NCBI GenBank assembly: GCA_963665785.1 | Contig: OY762456.1 | Span: 248,001 to 312,000, forward strand | DNA length: 64,000 nucleotides | Origin: UBA7455 sp026713185 | Lineage (GTDB): Bacteria; Pseudomonadota; Gammaproteobacteria; Pseudomonadales; Azotimanducaceae | Direction of reading: 5' to 3' | Shown: in pieces, positions 51,647-62,022 of the stretch | Layout of the letters: every line of letters starts with the position of its first letter | Numbering within the stretch: the first letter of the stretch is position 1 | Notes under the pieces: model-generated | Database searches by the model: none | Seen by the model: the letters and a program-made list of their open reading frames with translations, nothing else | What the model was told of the DNA's origin: nothing | Position numbers and translations under genes: made by a program

Positions 51647-54058
51647 ATGAGCGATGATAATACTTATGATTCCAGCAGTATCAAGGTCCTGAAAGGACTG
51701 GATGCTGTTAGAAAACGGCCGGGAATGTATATAGGCGATACGGATGATGGAACCGGTCTGCATCATATGGTTCAGGAACTTGTTGATAATGCAATCGATG
51801 AGGCGCTGGAAGGTTATTGCTCAAAAATCGAAGTAATCATACACCCGGATGAATCAGTGACAGTAATGGATGACGGGCGTGGTATACCAACGGGTATCCA
51901 TGAAGAAGGCAAGTCAGCCGCTGAAGTGATCATGACCATCCTGCATGCCGGGGGTAAATTCGATGACAGCAATTACAAAGTGTCGGGAGGGTTGCATGGA
52001 GTTGGCGTTTCGGTAGTCAATGCGCTGTCATCAGAACTCAATCTGACCATTTGGGAAGGGGGACATGTCTGGGAGCAGACATATCATGACGGTATTCCGG
52101 ATGTTCCATTGAAAATTGTTGGAGATACCAGTCAAACAGGCAGCAAAATTCACTTCAAGCCTTCAACAGAAACCTTCAACAACATTGAATTTCACTACGA
52201 CATACTCGCTAAACGACTGAGAGAACTGTCATTTCTTAATTCCGGAATCTCTATTCGACTCACTGATGAGCGAACCGGGAAATCTGAAGAATTCAAATAT
52301 GAAGGTGGTTTGAGGACATTCGTTGAGTTTCTCAACCAGAATAGATCACCACTGAATACAATATTCCATTTTATCAAAGAACGGGATGACGGCATTACTG
52401 TGGAAGTTGCTCTGCAGTGGAATGATTCCTATCAGGAAGCAGTATTTGCCTACACCAACAACATTCCGCAAAGCGATGGTGGTACGCATATGCAGGGGTT
52501 TCGTGCAGCTTTGACCAGAACCCTTAATACTTATATAGAGAGGGAGGGGATTGGAAAAAAAGCACAGGTCAACACAACAGGTGATGACGCGAGAGAAGGA
52601 TTGGCGGCCGTTTTGTCTGTCAAGGTCCCTGATCCCAAGTTCTCCTCACAAACCAAGGATAAGCTTGTATCTTCCGAAGTCAGACCGGCAGTTGAACAGG
52701 AGATGGGAGGTGCATTCTCGGACTATTTACTCGAAAATCCGCAGCAGGCCAAAGCGATCGTACAGAAAATCATAGATGCAGCACGGGCCAGGGAAGCGGC
52801 TCGTAAAGCAAGAGAGATAAATCGGCGCAAAGGTCCTCTGGATGTCGCCGGGTTACCGGGAAAGCTCGCTGATTGTCAGGAACGCGACCCGGCTTTGTCA
52901 GAAATATACCTGGTGGAGGGAGATTCCGCAGGAGGATCAGCAAAGCAGGGCAGGGACCGGCAGTTTCAGGCGATCCTGCCGCTGAAAGGAAAAATTCTGA
53001 ATGTAGAGAAAGCCCGTTTCGACAAGATGCTGTCTTCTGTGGAAGTTGGTTCGCTGATTACCGCACTGGGTTGTGGTATTGGTCGGGACGAGTTTGATCC
53101 GGACAAACTTCGTTATCATCGGGTTATCATCATGACGGATGCTGATGTGGATGGCGCGCATATCCGGACTCTGTTACTGACATTTTTCTTTCGCCATATG
53201 CCGGAACTGATTGAACGGGGTCATATTCTCATTGCCCAGCCTCCCTTGTACAAAATGGAGCGTGGCAAGAAAGAGCGTTACATCAAGGATGATGATCACA
53301 TGACCCGTTACATACTTGAAACAGCTCTGGATGAAGCGAGCCTTTACAGGGCAAAAGAAGACAGTGAACCTCTGCAGGGAGGTGAATTGCGCGAGGTCGC
53401 AGAGACTTTTTATCAGATTCAGAACCGTATAAAGCGATTGGAGCGGGTATACCCGCTGCCGGTACTGCAGGAATTAATCTATCTGCCCCGGCTTTCGGTG
53501 TCCATTCTGGACAATGAAGATGAAGTTCAGGCCTGGGTTAATTTGCTGGCAGAGAGAATCAGCGATTCTTCACAAACCCGATATAAATTCGATCTTTACC
53601 AGGATAAAGAGCGACACTTGTACTATCCCAGGATTTCTGTAACCAACCATGGGATCCTGCGAACATATGTATTATCGAGAGACTTTTTTCTTTCCCGTGA
53701 TTATCAGGACTTTACTGATTTTGCTGAAAGAACCAGATCTCTGGTATCAGACACCAGCAGGGTCCGTCGCGGTGACAAGGAAACAGCGGTCTCTGATTTA
53801 AATGATGCGCTTGACTGGTTGCAGCAGGAGGCATTAAGAGGACATATACGTCATCGTTATAAAGGTCTTGGAGAAATGAATCCAGACCAGTTGTGGGAGA
53901 CAACCATGGACCCGGAAGCACGAACCATGTTGCGGGTCTCCATTGAAGATGCGATCGCCGCAGATCAGGTTTTTAACAGGTTGATGGGTGATCAGGTTGA
54001 ACCCAGAAAAGAATTTATCAGGGAAAATGCACTCTCTGTTGCCAACCTTGATGTTTAA
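51647..54058 (+). CDS. gyrB: DNA gyrase subunit B
   Basis: 803 residues, as in E. coli (804), including the gammaproteobacterial insert in the TOPRIM half. RKRPGMYIGDTDDGTGLHHM and VMDDGRGIPTGIHEEGKSAAEVIMTILHAGGKFDD form the ATP site; EGDSAGGSAKQGRDR with PLKGKILNVEKAR, and DADVDGAHIRTLLLTFF are the metal-binding TOPRIM motifs. AGGAG lies six bases before ATG. GyrA is not in the window. Confidence 0.97.
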   Translation: MSDDNTYDSSSIKVLKGLDAVRKRPGMYIGDTDDGTGLHHMVQELVDNAIDEALEGYCSKIEVIIHPDESVTVMDDGRGIPTGIHEEGKSAAEVIMTILHAGGKFDDSNYKVSGGLHGVGVSVVNALSSELNLTIWEGGHVWEQTYHDGIPDVPLKIVGDTSQTGSKIHFKPSTETFNNIEFHYDILAKRLRELSFLNSGISIRLTDERTGKSEEFKYEGGLRTFVEFLNQNRSPLNTIFHFIKERDDGITVEVALQWNDSYQEAVFAYTNNIPQSDGGTHMQGFRAALTRTLNTYIEREGIGKKAQVNTTGDDAREGLAAVLSVKVPDPKFSSQTKDKLVSSEVRPAVEQEMGGAFSDYLLENPQQAKAIVQKIIDAARAREAARKAREINRRKGPLDVAGLPGKLADCQERDPALSEIYLVEGDSAGGSAKQGRDRQFQAILPLKGKILNVEKARFDKMLSSVEVGSLITALGCGIGRDEFDPDKLRYHRVIIMTDADVDGAHIRTLLLTFFFRHMPELIERGHILIAQPPLYKMERGKKERYIKDDDHMTRYILETALDEASLYRAKEDSEPLQGGELREVAETFYQIQNRIKRLERVYPLPVLQELIYLPRLSVSILDNEDEVQAWVNLLAERISDSSQTRYKFDLYQDKERHLYYPRISVTNHGILRTYVLSRDFFLSRDYQDFTDFAERTRSLVSDTSRVRRGDKETAVSDLNDALDWLQQEALRGHIRHRYKGLGEMNPDQLWETTMDPEARTMLRVSIEDAIAADQVFNRLMGDQVEPRKEFIRENALSVANLDV

Positions 54059-54067
54059 GTTATTGAT

Positions 54068-54592
54068 TTAAAGGTTTATTTTATACTCTGCGTAAGTAAG
54101 AAGGTCTTTAAATGCAGGGATGTCAGGGTGCCGGATATGTGCACTCTGTCCATTACCGGTAAGGACCAGAACCGGTTCACAGTTTGCCGCTTGAGCAGCC
54201 TGAATGTCTCTGGGGGAATCACCCACAAATGGTTGTCCGGCTATGGCAACTCCGGACATTCCTTCAATTCTGTGTAGAAGACCAGGTCTGGGTTTGCGGC
54301 ACTGGCAATTCCTGTTTGGGTGATGTGGACAATAGACAATACCTGCCAGGGCGCCACCGGCATCCTGGATCATTGAAAGCATTTTCTGGTGTATCTCTCC
54401 CAGCAGATCTTCATTGATTATTCCCCTCCCGACACCGGACTGATTGGTGGCGACATAGACCTGATAGCCATGTTGCGTAAACAGGGCGATAGCTTCCATA
54501 CTGCCATTAATCGGTATCCACTCATCGGGTGATTTGATGAAGTCAGGGGAGTCGTGATTGATAACACCATCCCGGTCAAGAATAACAATCAT
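54068..54592 (-). CDS. gmhB: D-glycero-beta-D-manno-heptose-1,7-bisphosphate 7-phosphatase
   Basis: A 174-residue HAD phosphatase. Nucleophile Asp6 and acid Asp8 are in VILDRDGVINHDSPDFIKSP; NQSGVGRGI is motif II; the zinc loop YCPHHPNRNCQCRKPRPGLL and GDSPRDIQAA complete the fold. It supplies heptose for lipopolysaccharide core. It precedes glyS by reading order reversed: glyS stop and gmhB start are five bases apart, an arrangement shared with Pseudomonas. Confidence 0.93.
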   Translation of the reverse strand: MIVILDRDGVINHDSPDFIKSPDEWIPINGSMEAIALFTQHGYQVYVATNQSGVGRGIINEDLLGEIHQKMLSMIQDAGGALAGIVYCPHHPNRNCQCRKPRPGLLHRIEGMSGVAIAGQPFVGDSPRDIQAAQAANCEPVLVLTGNGQSAHIRHPDIPAFKDLLTYAEYKINL

Positions 54593-54597
54593 GAGTG

Positions 54598-56655
54598 TTA
54601 GTTCTGCAGCAGAGAAAAGTCGGCGACCAGCAGGAACAGTTGACGCATTCTTCTCATCACTGCCAACCGGTTCTGTCTGATGTCTGCATTATCGGACATG
54701 ATCAGTACATCATCAAAATAACGATCGATATGGTTCTGTTGGTCTGCCAGGATCAACAATCGTTCCTGGTAGTCAATAGTGTTGGAAAATGCCTTTTCAG
54801 CCAGAATGATAGCCTGAAAGAGTTCGCCCTCGGCTTCATGTTCGAATAAACGGGTATCGATTTCAACCTGTGGTGGTCCCGAAACCTGTTTGAGAATATT
54901 GGCAACGCGCTTGTGTGCAGCAACAAGATCAGATGCCCTGTCATTGTGCCTGAACGCCTGTAATTTTCGAATGCGCCTGTCTGCCTCGCTCAGATCCGTT
55001 ATGCCATCTGAACTCCGGAGAACCGCGGATATGACATCATTATCGATTCCCTGTTCCTGGTACCAATGGGTCAGTCTTTCGATCATGTATTGGTATACTT
55101 CCTGGATATCGAATCGGGATGGGTATTGGTCAGATGCCTTTTCGAGGCAATCCTGCAGATCCAGTTCGAGAGAATTCTCAATGATGATTCTGATGATACC
55201 CAATGCCTGTCGACGCAGGGAAAAGGGATCCCTGGAGCCTGTTGGCGATTGCCCAATACCAAAGATACCGGTCAGAGTGTCCAGTTTGTCAGCAATCGCG
55301 ACACTGCTGGATAACTTGCCGACAGGAAGATCAGCTCCGGCGGCAGTCGGATAATAGTGTGTCCGGATTGCTTCACAGACTTCCGGTGGTTCATTATCCC
55401 ATTTGGCGTAATGGGCGCCCATGACGCCCTGGAGATCAGGGAATTCACCAACAAGATCGGATACGAGATCAGCCTTGCACAATAAACCCGCTCTTGTAGC
55501 GCAGTCGACGTCAGTATCAAGCAATGAAGCGATTTGTCCAGCCAGATGACTGACCCGGACCGCCTTTTTATAATATGTACCCAGTCTGGTCTGGAAAACA
55601 ACCTGTTCAAGCTGTTCAACTTTCCGGGCAAGCGATGACCGTGTGTCGTTGTGAAAGAAAAATGCCGCGTCAGCCAGCCTGGGACTGATGACTCTCTCAT
55701 TACCTTGAATAATGGCGGATTCATCTTTACTGACAATGTTTGCCACCGTGACAAAACGAGCCAACAGGTTACCCCGCTGGTTTCGCATGTGAAAATACCG
55801 CTGGTGTTTCCTCATTGCTGAAATTAATACATCGTCAGGTATTTTCAGATATTTTTCGTCAAAGGACCCGGTAAGTACTACAGGCCATTCGACCAGTGAA
55901 GTGACTTCGTCCAGCAGGTCCTGATCCGGATCGATACGGGCGTTATATCTTTCAGCAATCTGTTTGAGATCTTCATTGATCAGCGTCCTGCGTTCCTCAA
56001 AATCCACGATAACGCTGGCTTCACGGCAAAGTTGTACATACTGATCAGGGGAAGCCAGTTGAATTGCATCGGGATGCATGAATCTGTGACCAAAACTATA
56101 CCGGTTGGTTTGCTGCCCGAGAATATTGGCGTCCAGTATGTCTGTGCCGTAGAGAGCCACTACCCAGTGCACTGGCCGGACGAATTCTGTCCTGAGAGCC
56201 CCCCAGCGCATTCGCCGGGCGATGGGAATGCGGCCAACAGCCTTGTTGATGATGTCTTCAATTTCCTGGGCGATGGAATTTCCTGGCCGGGTTTCCCGAT
56301 AGACAACCCATTCCCCTTTGTCTGTCACCAGCTGTTCGAGAGTATCAGGATTCTCAACCTGACAGGATCTTGCAAATCCGAGTAAAGCTTTAGTAGGTTT
56401 ACCGTTATCAGAATATGCTGCCTTTAACGATGGACCCCGCTTCTCGATCTTTTGGTCCGGTTGCCATTGGGCAAGTTCTTTAATAATGACGGCCAGACGG
56501 CGCGGGGTACCGAAGGCTTTTGTTTCTCCATGGACAAAACCTCGTTGCTGCAGACCCTGGCAGAGATTATCCTTCAGAGATGTCATAAGCTGGTGCAGTG
56601 ATGTTGGTGGCAGTTCTTCAGTCCCGATTTCCAGCAGGAAGTCCTCAGCTCTCAT
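54598..56655 (-). CDS. glyS: Glycyl-tRNA synthetase beta subunit
   Basis: 685 residues from ATG 56655 (MRAEDFLLEIGTEELPP), the canonical start; a longer frame from 56763 runs through glyQ and is not used. Typical segments are KRGPSLKAAYSDNGKPTKALLGFARS, RMRWGALRTEFVRPVHW and DPFSLRRQALGIIRIIIEN, with the C-terminal DALR-like anticodon domain. It works with the alpha subunit GlyQ as an alpha2beta2 enzyme and overlaps that gene by 11 bases. Confidence 0.96.
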   Translation of the reverse strand: MRAEDFLLEIGTEELPPTSLHQLMTSLKDNLCQGLQQRGFVHGETKAFGTPRRLAVIIKELAQWQPDQKIEKRGPSLKAAYSDNGKPTKALLGFARSCQVENPDTLEQLVTDKGEWVVYRETRPGNSIAQEIEDIINKAVGRIPIARRMRWGALRTEFVRPVHWVVALYGTDILDANILGQQTNRYSFGHRFMHPDAIQLASPDQYVQLCREASVIVDFEERRTLINEDLKQIAERYNARIDPDQDLLDEVTSLVEWPVVLTGSFDEKYLKIPDDVLISAMRKHQRYFHMRNQRGNLLARFVTVANIVSKDESAIIQGNERVISPRLADAAFFFHNDTRSSLARKVEQLEQVVFQTRLGTYYKKAVRVSHLAGQIASLLDTDVDCATRAGLLCKADLVSDLVGEFPDLQGVMGAHYAKWDNEPPEVCEAIRTHYYPTAAGADLPVGKLSSSVAIADKLDTLTGIFGIGQSPTGSRDPFSLRRQALGIIRIIIENSLELDLQDCLEKASDQYPSRFDIQEVYQYMIERLTHWYQEQGIDNDVISAVLRSSDGITDLSEADRRIRKLQAFRHNDRASDLVAAHKRVANILKQVSGPPQVEIDTRLFEHEAEGELFQAIILAEKAFSNTIDYQERLLILADQQNHIDRYFDDVLIMSDNADIRQNRLAVMRRMRQLFLLVADFSLLQN

Positions 56656-57580
56656 CAGGCAATGCCTCCATAACAAAGGCTCGTGTCTCCTCACTTGCCA
56701 GCGGGAATCCAAGTTTCTTTCTGGCATTGAAGTAGGCGATGGCAACTGACCGTGACAGTGCACGTACCCGCAGGATATAGCGTTGTCTCTCTGTCACCGA
56801 CAGGGCGTGTCGGGAATCGAGAAGATTGAAAACATGAGATGCCTTGAGTACGTAATCATAAGCCGGAAGAGGCAGCCCTGCGTCCAGCAGCCGCCTGGTT
56901 TCGCCTTCAAATAAGTCAAACTGGCTGAATAACGCCTCGACATTGGCTTCGTTGAAATTAAACGAAGACATTTCGACTTCAAACTGGTGAAAAACATCGG
57001 CATAAGTCACAGTCTGCTGCTCCACTGTCGCCCAGGTCAGATGCCGGAAATCTTCAACACCCTGCAGATAAAGAGCCAATCGTTCCACTCCGTAGGTGAT
57101 CTCTCCCATGACAGGGTAGCATTCGAGCCCTCCTGCCTGTTGAAAATAGGTAAATTGTGTAATTTCCATACCATCCATCCAGACTTCCCAGCCGAGACCC
57201 CAGGCGCCAAGGGTTGGCGATTCCCAGTTGTCTTCAACAAATCGGATATCGTGTACAAGGGGGTCAATTCCCAGAGAGCGAAGTGAATCCAGATAGAGAT
57301 CCTGAAAATTATCCGGGGAGGGTTTCATGACAACCTGAAACTGATAGAAGTACTGATATCGATTTGGATTTTCACCGAAGCGGCCATCAGCAGGTCTTCG
57401 GCACGGCTGAACATAAGCGGCCTGCCATGACTCTGGACCAATAGCGCGCAGGAATGTTGCGGGATGGAAAGTCCCGGCGCCCATTTCCATGTCGTAGGGT
57501 TGCATCAGGACACATCCTTGTTCAGACCAGTATTCCTGAAGCGCAAGGATCAGATCCTGAAATGTGACAATTGATGGCAT
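56645..57580 (-). CDS. glyQ: Glycyl-tRNA synthetase alpha subunit
   Basis: 311 residues from ATG 57580 (MPSIVTFQDLILALQEYW); an upstream frame from 57640 adds unconserved residues. GCVLMQPYDMEMGAGTFHPATFLRAIGPE and VQPCRRPADGRFGENPNRYQYFYQFQVVMKPSP carry class II motifs 1 and 2 for this family. Catalytic subunit that activates glycine. Confidence 0.97.
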   Translation of the reverse strand: MPSIVTFQDLILALQEYWSEQGCVLMQPYDMEMGAGTFHPATFLRAIGPESWQAAYVQPCRRPADGRFGENPNRYQYFYQFQVVMKPSPDNFQDLYLDSLRSLGIDPLVHDIRFVEDNWESPTLGAWGLGWEVWMDGMEITQFTYFQQAGGLECYPVMGEITYGVERLALYLQGVEDFRHLTWATVEQQTVTYADVFHQFEVEMSSFNFNEANVEALFSQFDLFEGETRRLLDAGLPLPAYDYVLKASHVFNLLDSRHALSVTERQRYILRVRALSRSVAIAYFNARKKLGFPLASEETRAFVMEALPDES

Positions 57581-57661
57581 TGAGGTCTTTACCCGAGGAT
57601 AAAAAGTGCGTAAGTATACCTGAATGTTATCTAGACACACATTTCCGGGGGGTTTAAAGAT

Positions 57662-58252
57662 TTGACTGCAAATCAGATCAGACTGCGATGTGACTGGTGT
57701 CGCGACGATAAATTATATATGCGTTACCATGACGAGGAGTGGGGCAAACCTTTATTCGACAATCAACGGTTATTTGAGTTTCTTGTTTTGGAAACTGCTC
57801 AGGCAGGACTGAGCTGGATTACCATTCTCCGGCGACGGGAGAACTATCGCGACGCATTCGACGCATTCGACGTAGACATGATCGCGAGCTATGACGAAAA
57901 GAAACGGCAATCGCTGCTTGCGGACAGCGGCATTATTCGCAACAGGTTGAAAATTGACAGCGCCATAAACAATGCCGGAAAAATTGTGGATATGCGGAAT
58001 TCCGGAACGTCATTATCTGAATATTTTTGGCGGTTTGTGGACGGTCAGCCTGTTCAGAATCACTTCAGCAGATTAAGTGACATACCGGCATCCACAGACG
58101 TGTCGAAGAAGATGAGCCGGGATATGAAACAGCGGGGATTCAGTTTTACAGGGCCAACAATATGTTATGCGTTTATGCAGGCCACCGGCATGGTAAACGA
58201 TCACCTGACTTCCTGTTTCCGATACGATGAATGTGCACAATGGAAATCATGA
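57662..58252 (+). CDS. tag: DNA-3-methyladenine glycosylase I
   Basis: A 196-residue HhH glycosylase, TTG start at 57662. RCDWCRDDKLYMRYHDEEWGKPL with Cys and His of the zinc site, LETAQAGLSWITILRRRENYRDAF with the catalytic Glu, and GFSFTGPTICYAFMQATGMVNDH are as in Tag. Removes N3-methyladenine from DNA. The 3' end overlaps the acyltransferase gene. Confidence 0.94.
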   Translation: MTANQIRLRCDWCRDDKLYMRYHDEEWGKPLFDNQRLFEFLVLETAQAGLSWITILRRRENYRDAFDAFDVDMIASYDEKKRQSLLADSGIIRNRLKIDSAINNAGKIVDMRNSGTSLSEYFWRFVDGQPVQNHFSRLSDIPASTDVSKKMSRDMKQRGFSFTGPTICYAFMQATGMVNDHLTSCFRYDECAQWKS

Positions 58253-59148
58253 TGGGACGGATTTTCCTCTGCCTGCTGACCTTGTTGTCACTACTCCCCC
58301 GCAAGGTCAGTCAGGGCCTGGGTAAACTGGTTGGCAGGCGCCATTATCATCTGGATACACACGTAACCAAGGTCAGCCGCGTCAATATTGGATTGTGCAA
58401 CCCTTCACTGTCCCAGTCGGAACAGGAAAACCTTGTTTACCGCAACCTGATGCATTCAGGCCAGTTACTGATGGAAATTCCCGCTGTCTGGTCCGGGTCC
58501 AGTAAAAGGTTGGCAAGCTGGATTGAGAGTGTTCAGAATGAGTCCATTCTGATCGAAGCCAAACAATCTGGCCGTGGTGTTATCGTGCTGTTGCCCCATT
58601 TCGGGAATTGGGAATTGTTCAATGTGTATTACACCCGGCACGGTTCAATGACGGCATTATATCAACCGCCAAAACAAACCTATCTGCGCCCGGTCATGCA
58701 AAAAGTCCGTCAGCACTATGGAAATGAGCTGGTTGCCACTAATGTGAAGGGAATTGCCCGGTTGTACCGTTGTCTGGAGCAGGGTAAAGTTGTGACAATT
58801 CTGCCGGACCAGGTTCCGGCCACCGGAATTTATGCACCTTTTTTCAATGTCGATACTTTCACCGATCCGCTGATCCCCAGATTGATCAGGAAAACAGGGG
58901 CGTTGGTAGTTGCCGTGCTGATACGTCGATTGCACAACGGCAGGTTCTCGGTTGAGTGGTTCAAGGTGGATAATGAAGTGTATAACAGCGATATTTCGAA
59001 GGCAGTCCGGGCTATCAATCAAACCGTTGAAGACTGTATTGCAGTTGCTCCCGATCAGTATCAGTGGGGGTATAAGCGCTTCAAGAAACGACCCGCCGGT
59101 TTAAAAAAAATCTATCGATTCAACAAACCGGAAAGGTTTCACCAGTAA
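58249..59148 (+). CDS. Lipid A biosynthesis acyltransferase (LpxL/HtrB family)
   Basis: 299 residues from ATG 58249, which overlaps the tag stop as ATGA; earlier in-frame starts inside tag are less likely. One N-terminal membrane anchor (RIFLCLLTLLSLLP) is followed by the catalytic HFGNWE (HX4E) motif and LPDQVPATGIYAPFFN, matching late acyltransferases that add the secondary acyl chain to lipid A at the inner membrane. LpxL versus LpxM cannot be decided. Confidence 0.92.
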   Translation: MMGRIFLCLLTLLSLLPRKVSQGLGKLVGRRHYHLDTHVTKVSRVNIGLCNPSLSQSEQENLVYRNLMHSGQLLMEIPAVWSGSSKRLASWIESVQNESILIEAKQSGRGVIVLLPHFGNWELFNVYYTRHGSMTALYQPPKQTYLRPVMQKVRQHYGNELVATNVKGIARLYRCLEQGKVVTILPDQVPATGIYAPFFNVDTFTDPLIPRLIRKTGALVVAVLIRRLHNGRFSVEWFKVDNEVYNSDISKAVRAINQTVEDCIAVAPDQYQWGYKRFKKRPAGLKKIYRFNKPERFHQ

Positions 59149-59194
59149 CTGCTTTCAACCAGGAATCAACAACTTGGGGTAAATTGGATCAGGT

Positions 59195-60643
59195 TCATTT
59201 ACGCCAGAACATGAAGGTAAAGAGGACCAGGAGTGTAAAAATTTCCAATCTACCCAGGATCATCGCCAGACTCAGGACGAGTTTGGCCGGGTCGCTGATG
59301 TCAGCGTAATGCCGGGTTACCTCCCCCAGACCAGGCCCCAGATTGTTGATGCAGGCTCCCACTGCAGAGAAAGCGGAGAGAAAGTCCATGCCGAAGGCGA
59401 TCATGGACAAGTGCATGAAAAGAAAGAGGATAATGTAAATGGCAAAGAATCCCCAAACGGATTCAAGTACATTGTTGGAAACCGGGCGTCGATTCAACTT
59501 GATAGGGAAAATGGCGTTGGGATGAATAAGCCGACGAATTTCTCTGAGTCCCTGTTTGAGGATCAACATCGCACGCATGACTTTAATGCCCCCGCCGGTA
59601 GATCCGGCACATGCACCGGTAAATGCACCAAAGAAAATCAGGTAAGGCAGCATACCAGGCCATTGGCTGAAGTCAGCAGTGGTATACCCCGTAGTGGTGA
59701 ATATTGAGACTACGGAAAAAGCCGCCATTCTGAGTGATGCCAGGCCTCCTGCACTATTGTTTAAAGCCAGAATCAGGGTGGTGATTACAGTGGCGGAGAA
59801 CAGCATCAACAGATAAAACCTGACTTCGTCATCAGCAAAGTAATGATGAACAGAACGATTCTTGAAAGCAATAAAGTGCAGGCTGAAATTCATTCCCGAT
59901 ATAATCATGAACAGGATGGCAACCGATTCAATTGCCGGTGAATTGAAGAATCCAATGCTCTGGTCATGAGTCGAGAATCCGCCAATAGCCACAGTGGAAA
60001 AACTGTGGCATATGGCATCGAACAGACTCATGCCGGCAGCCCAATAAGCCAGCGCACAGGCCGCGGTCAGACCGACATAGATGGACCACAGTGCCAGGGC
60101 AGTCTGGTGAATTCTTGGTGTCAGCTTGTTGTCTTTCACCGGTCCCGGAGTTTCCGCTCGATACAACTGCATACCACCGATACCCAGCATCGGCAGAATC
60201 GCAACCGCAAGGACGATAATCCCCATGCCGCCAAGCCACTGTAACTGCTGTCTGTAGTAAAGCAGGGATGCGGGAAGATCTTCTATCCTTGTAATTACCG
60301 TTGCACCGGTTGTGGTGAGTCCGGAAAATGACTCAAAGATTGCATCAGACAGAGACAGTCCAATACCGCCCGGGTCGATAAAGGGGATGGCGCCAAAGGA
60401 ACCCAATGCCAGATAGAACATAACGGTGACCAGAAAACCGTCCTTTATGCGCATCTCGGAACGATTGTGTCGGAACAGAAGCCAGAGCATGAGACCAATG
60501 CCAAAAGTGCAGGCAAAGGCAGTCAGGAAAACCTGCGATACACCATCATCCAGTAATATCGATAACAGGAGTGGTGGCAGCATGGTGACGCTGAACATCA
60601 TCAGCAGGTTGCCTACAATTCGAAATGCAATCTGAAGATGCAT
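59195..60643 (-). CDS. trkH: Potassium uptake protein TrkH
   Basis: A 482-residue K+ channel-like transporter with four pore repeats; visible filter loops are SGLTTTGATVI, AIGGFSTHDQS, VSIFTTTGYTTADF and GACINNLGPGLGEV. CAGSTGGGIKVMRAMLILKQG lies before the last repeat. It is followed upstream by trkA five bases away, the regulator that gates it. Confidence 0.96.
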   Translation of the reverse strand: MHLQIAFRIVGNLLMMFSVTMLPPLLLSILLDDGVSQVFLTAFACTFGIGLMLWLLFRHNRSEMRIKDGFLVTVMFYLALGSFGAIPFIDPGGIGLSLSDAIFESFSGLTTTGATVITRIEDLPASLLYYRQQLQWLGGMGIIVLAVAILPMLGIGGMQLYRAETPGPVKDNKLTPRIHQTALALWSIYVGLTAACALAYWAAGMSLFDAICHSFSTVAIGGFSTHDQSIGFFNSPAIESVAILFMIISGMNFSLHFIAFKNRSVHHYFADDEVRFYLLMLFSATVITTLILALNNSAGGLASLRMAAFSVVSIFTTTGYTTADFSQWPGMLPYLIFFGAFTGACAGSTGGGIKVMRAMLILKQGLREIRRLIHPNAIFPIKLNRRPVSNNVLESVWGFFAIYIILFLFMHLSMIAFGMDFLSAFSAVGACINNLGPGLGEVTRHYADISDPAKLVLSLAMILGRLEIFTLLVLFTFMFWRK

Positions 60644-60648
60644 AAAAA

Positions 60649-62022
60649 TCAGAGTAAACTTAAAGGCGCCTGGAACAAACGTTCCACGTCTTTCACCCGG
60701 GATTTGTCCACCAGAAACAGAATAACGTGATCATCCGGTTTCACGATAATGTTATCGTGTGCAATGACTACATCATCTCCACGCACGATTGCTCCGATGG
60801 TCGCTTCAGGAGGCAGTTTGATTTCACCAAGAGACCGTCCGATGACCTTGGAAGTGGATTCATCCCCGTGAGCAATGGCTTCAATGGCTTCTGCCGCACC
60901 TCTGCGCAGCGAATGGACCTTGACAACGTCACCGCGTCTTATGTGTGCCAGGATGGTGCCAAGGGTCGCCTGCTGTGGTGAAATGACGATATCGATTTCG
61001 CCTTCCTGAAGCAGGTCCATGTAGGCTGGATTATTGATCAGCGTGATCACTTTCTTGGCGCCAAGATTCTTTGCCAGGAGAGACGACATGATATTCGCCT
61101 CATCATCATTCGTGACGGCACAGAACACATCGGTTTCTTCGATATTTTCCTCAACCAGCAGGTCACGGTCAGAAGCATCGCCGACGAGAATGATGGCTCT
61201 GTTGAGAGTTTCAGAGAGATCGTATCCTCTCTGACGGCTCTGTTCGATAATGCGTACGCCATACCGGTCTTCCACAGACTCGGCCAGACCACGGCCAACA
61301 TGACCACCACCGGCAATGACGATTCGCTTGTAGGCGCTTTCTGAACTGCGCAGTTCTCTCATGACGTTAGGTATGTCGCGGGTGGCGGCAATAAAAAAGA
61401 CCTCATCGTCCACTTCTATCACCGTACTCCCTTTCGGGATAATGGACTGGTTCCCCCGGAATATCGCCGCTACCCTGGTATCCAGCCTGGGCATGAGTTG
61501 CCGGATGTTGCGCAGTTCCTGATCAACCAGTGACCCGCCGTATTGGACTTTTATGCCGACAAGTTGCACCTGGCCGTCTGCAAAATCCATGACCTGCAGT
61601 GCGCCAGGGTTGTCGATCAATCGACGAATATCATCCCTGATGATGGCTTCCGGATTGACCGGGACATCCACTGGCATGGCGTCGTCGCGAAATATACCGC
61701 CGCCTTCAATGTAGGCACTGGTGCGGATTCTGGCGATTTTCGTAGGAGTATTGAATACGGAATAGGCAACCTGACAGGCCACCATGTTGACTTCGTCGCT
61801 GCTGGTGACGGCAATGAGCATATCGGCGTCTTCCGCCCCTGCTAAACGCAGCACATCGGGATGTGAAGCCATTCCTCTGACCGTCCTGATATCGTATCTG
61901 TCTTGAAGGTTCTGAAGGCGGTCTGCATCCGTGTCTACGACGGTGATGTCGCTGTTTTCTTTTGTCAGGTTGTAGGCAAGGTTCCCGCCTACTTCACCAC
62001 CACCCAGAATAATAATCTTCAT
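60649..62022 (-). CDS. trkA: Trk system potassium regulator TrkA
   Basis: 457 residues with two RCK-N Rossmann domains (MKIIILGGGEVGGNLAYNL and IVIAGGGHVGRGLAES) and two RCK-C regions, the typical doubled TrkA. NAD(H) and ATP binding to the ring opens TrkH. The start overlaps the rsmB stop by four bases. Confidence 0.97.
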   Translation of the reverse strand: MKIIILGGGEVGGNLAYNLTKENSDITVVDTDADRLQNLQDRYDIRTVRGMASHPDVLRLAGAEDADMLIAVTSSDEVNMVACQVAYSVFNTPTKIARIRTSAYIEGGGIFRDDAMPVDVPVNPEAIIRDDIRRLIDNPGALQVMDFADGQVQLVGIKVQYGGSLVDQELRNIRQLMPRLDTRVAAIFRGNQSIIPKGSTVIEVDDEVFFIAATRDIPNVMRELRSSESAYKRIVIAGGGHVGRGLAESVEDRYGVRIIEQSRQRGYDLSETLNRAIILVGDASDRDLLVEENIEETDVFCAVTNDDEANIMSSLLAKNLGAKKVITLINNPAYMDLLQEGEIDIVISPQQATLGTILAHIRRGDVVKVHSLRRGAAEAIEAIAHGDESTSKVIGRSLGEIKLPPEATIGAIVRGDDVVIAHDNIIVKPDDHVILFLVDKSRVKDVERLFQAPLSLL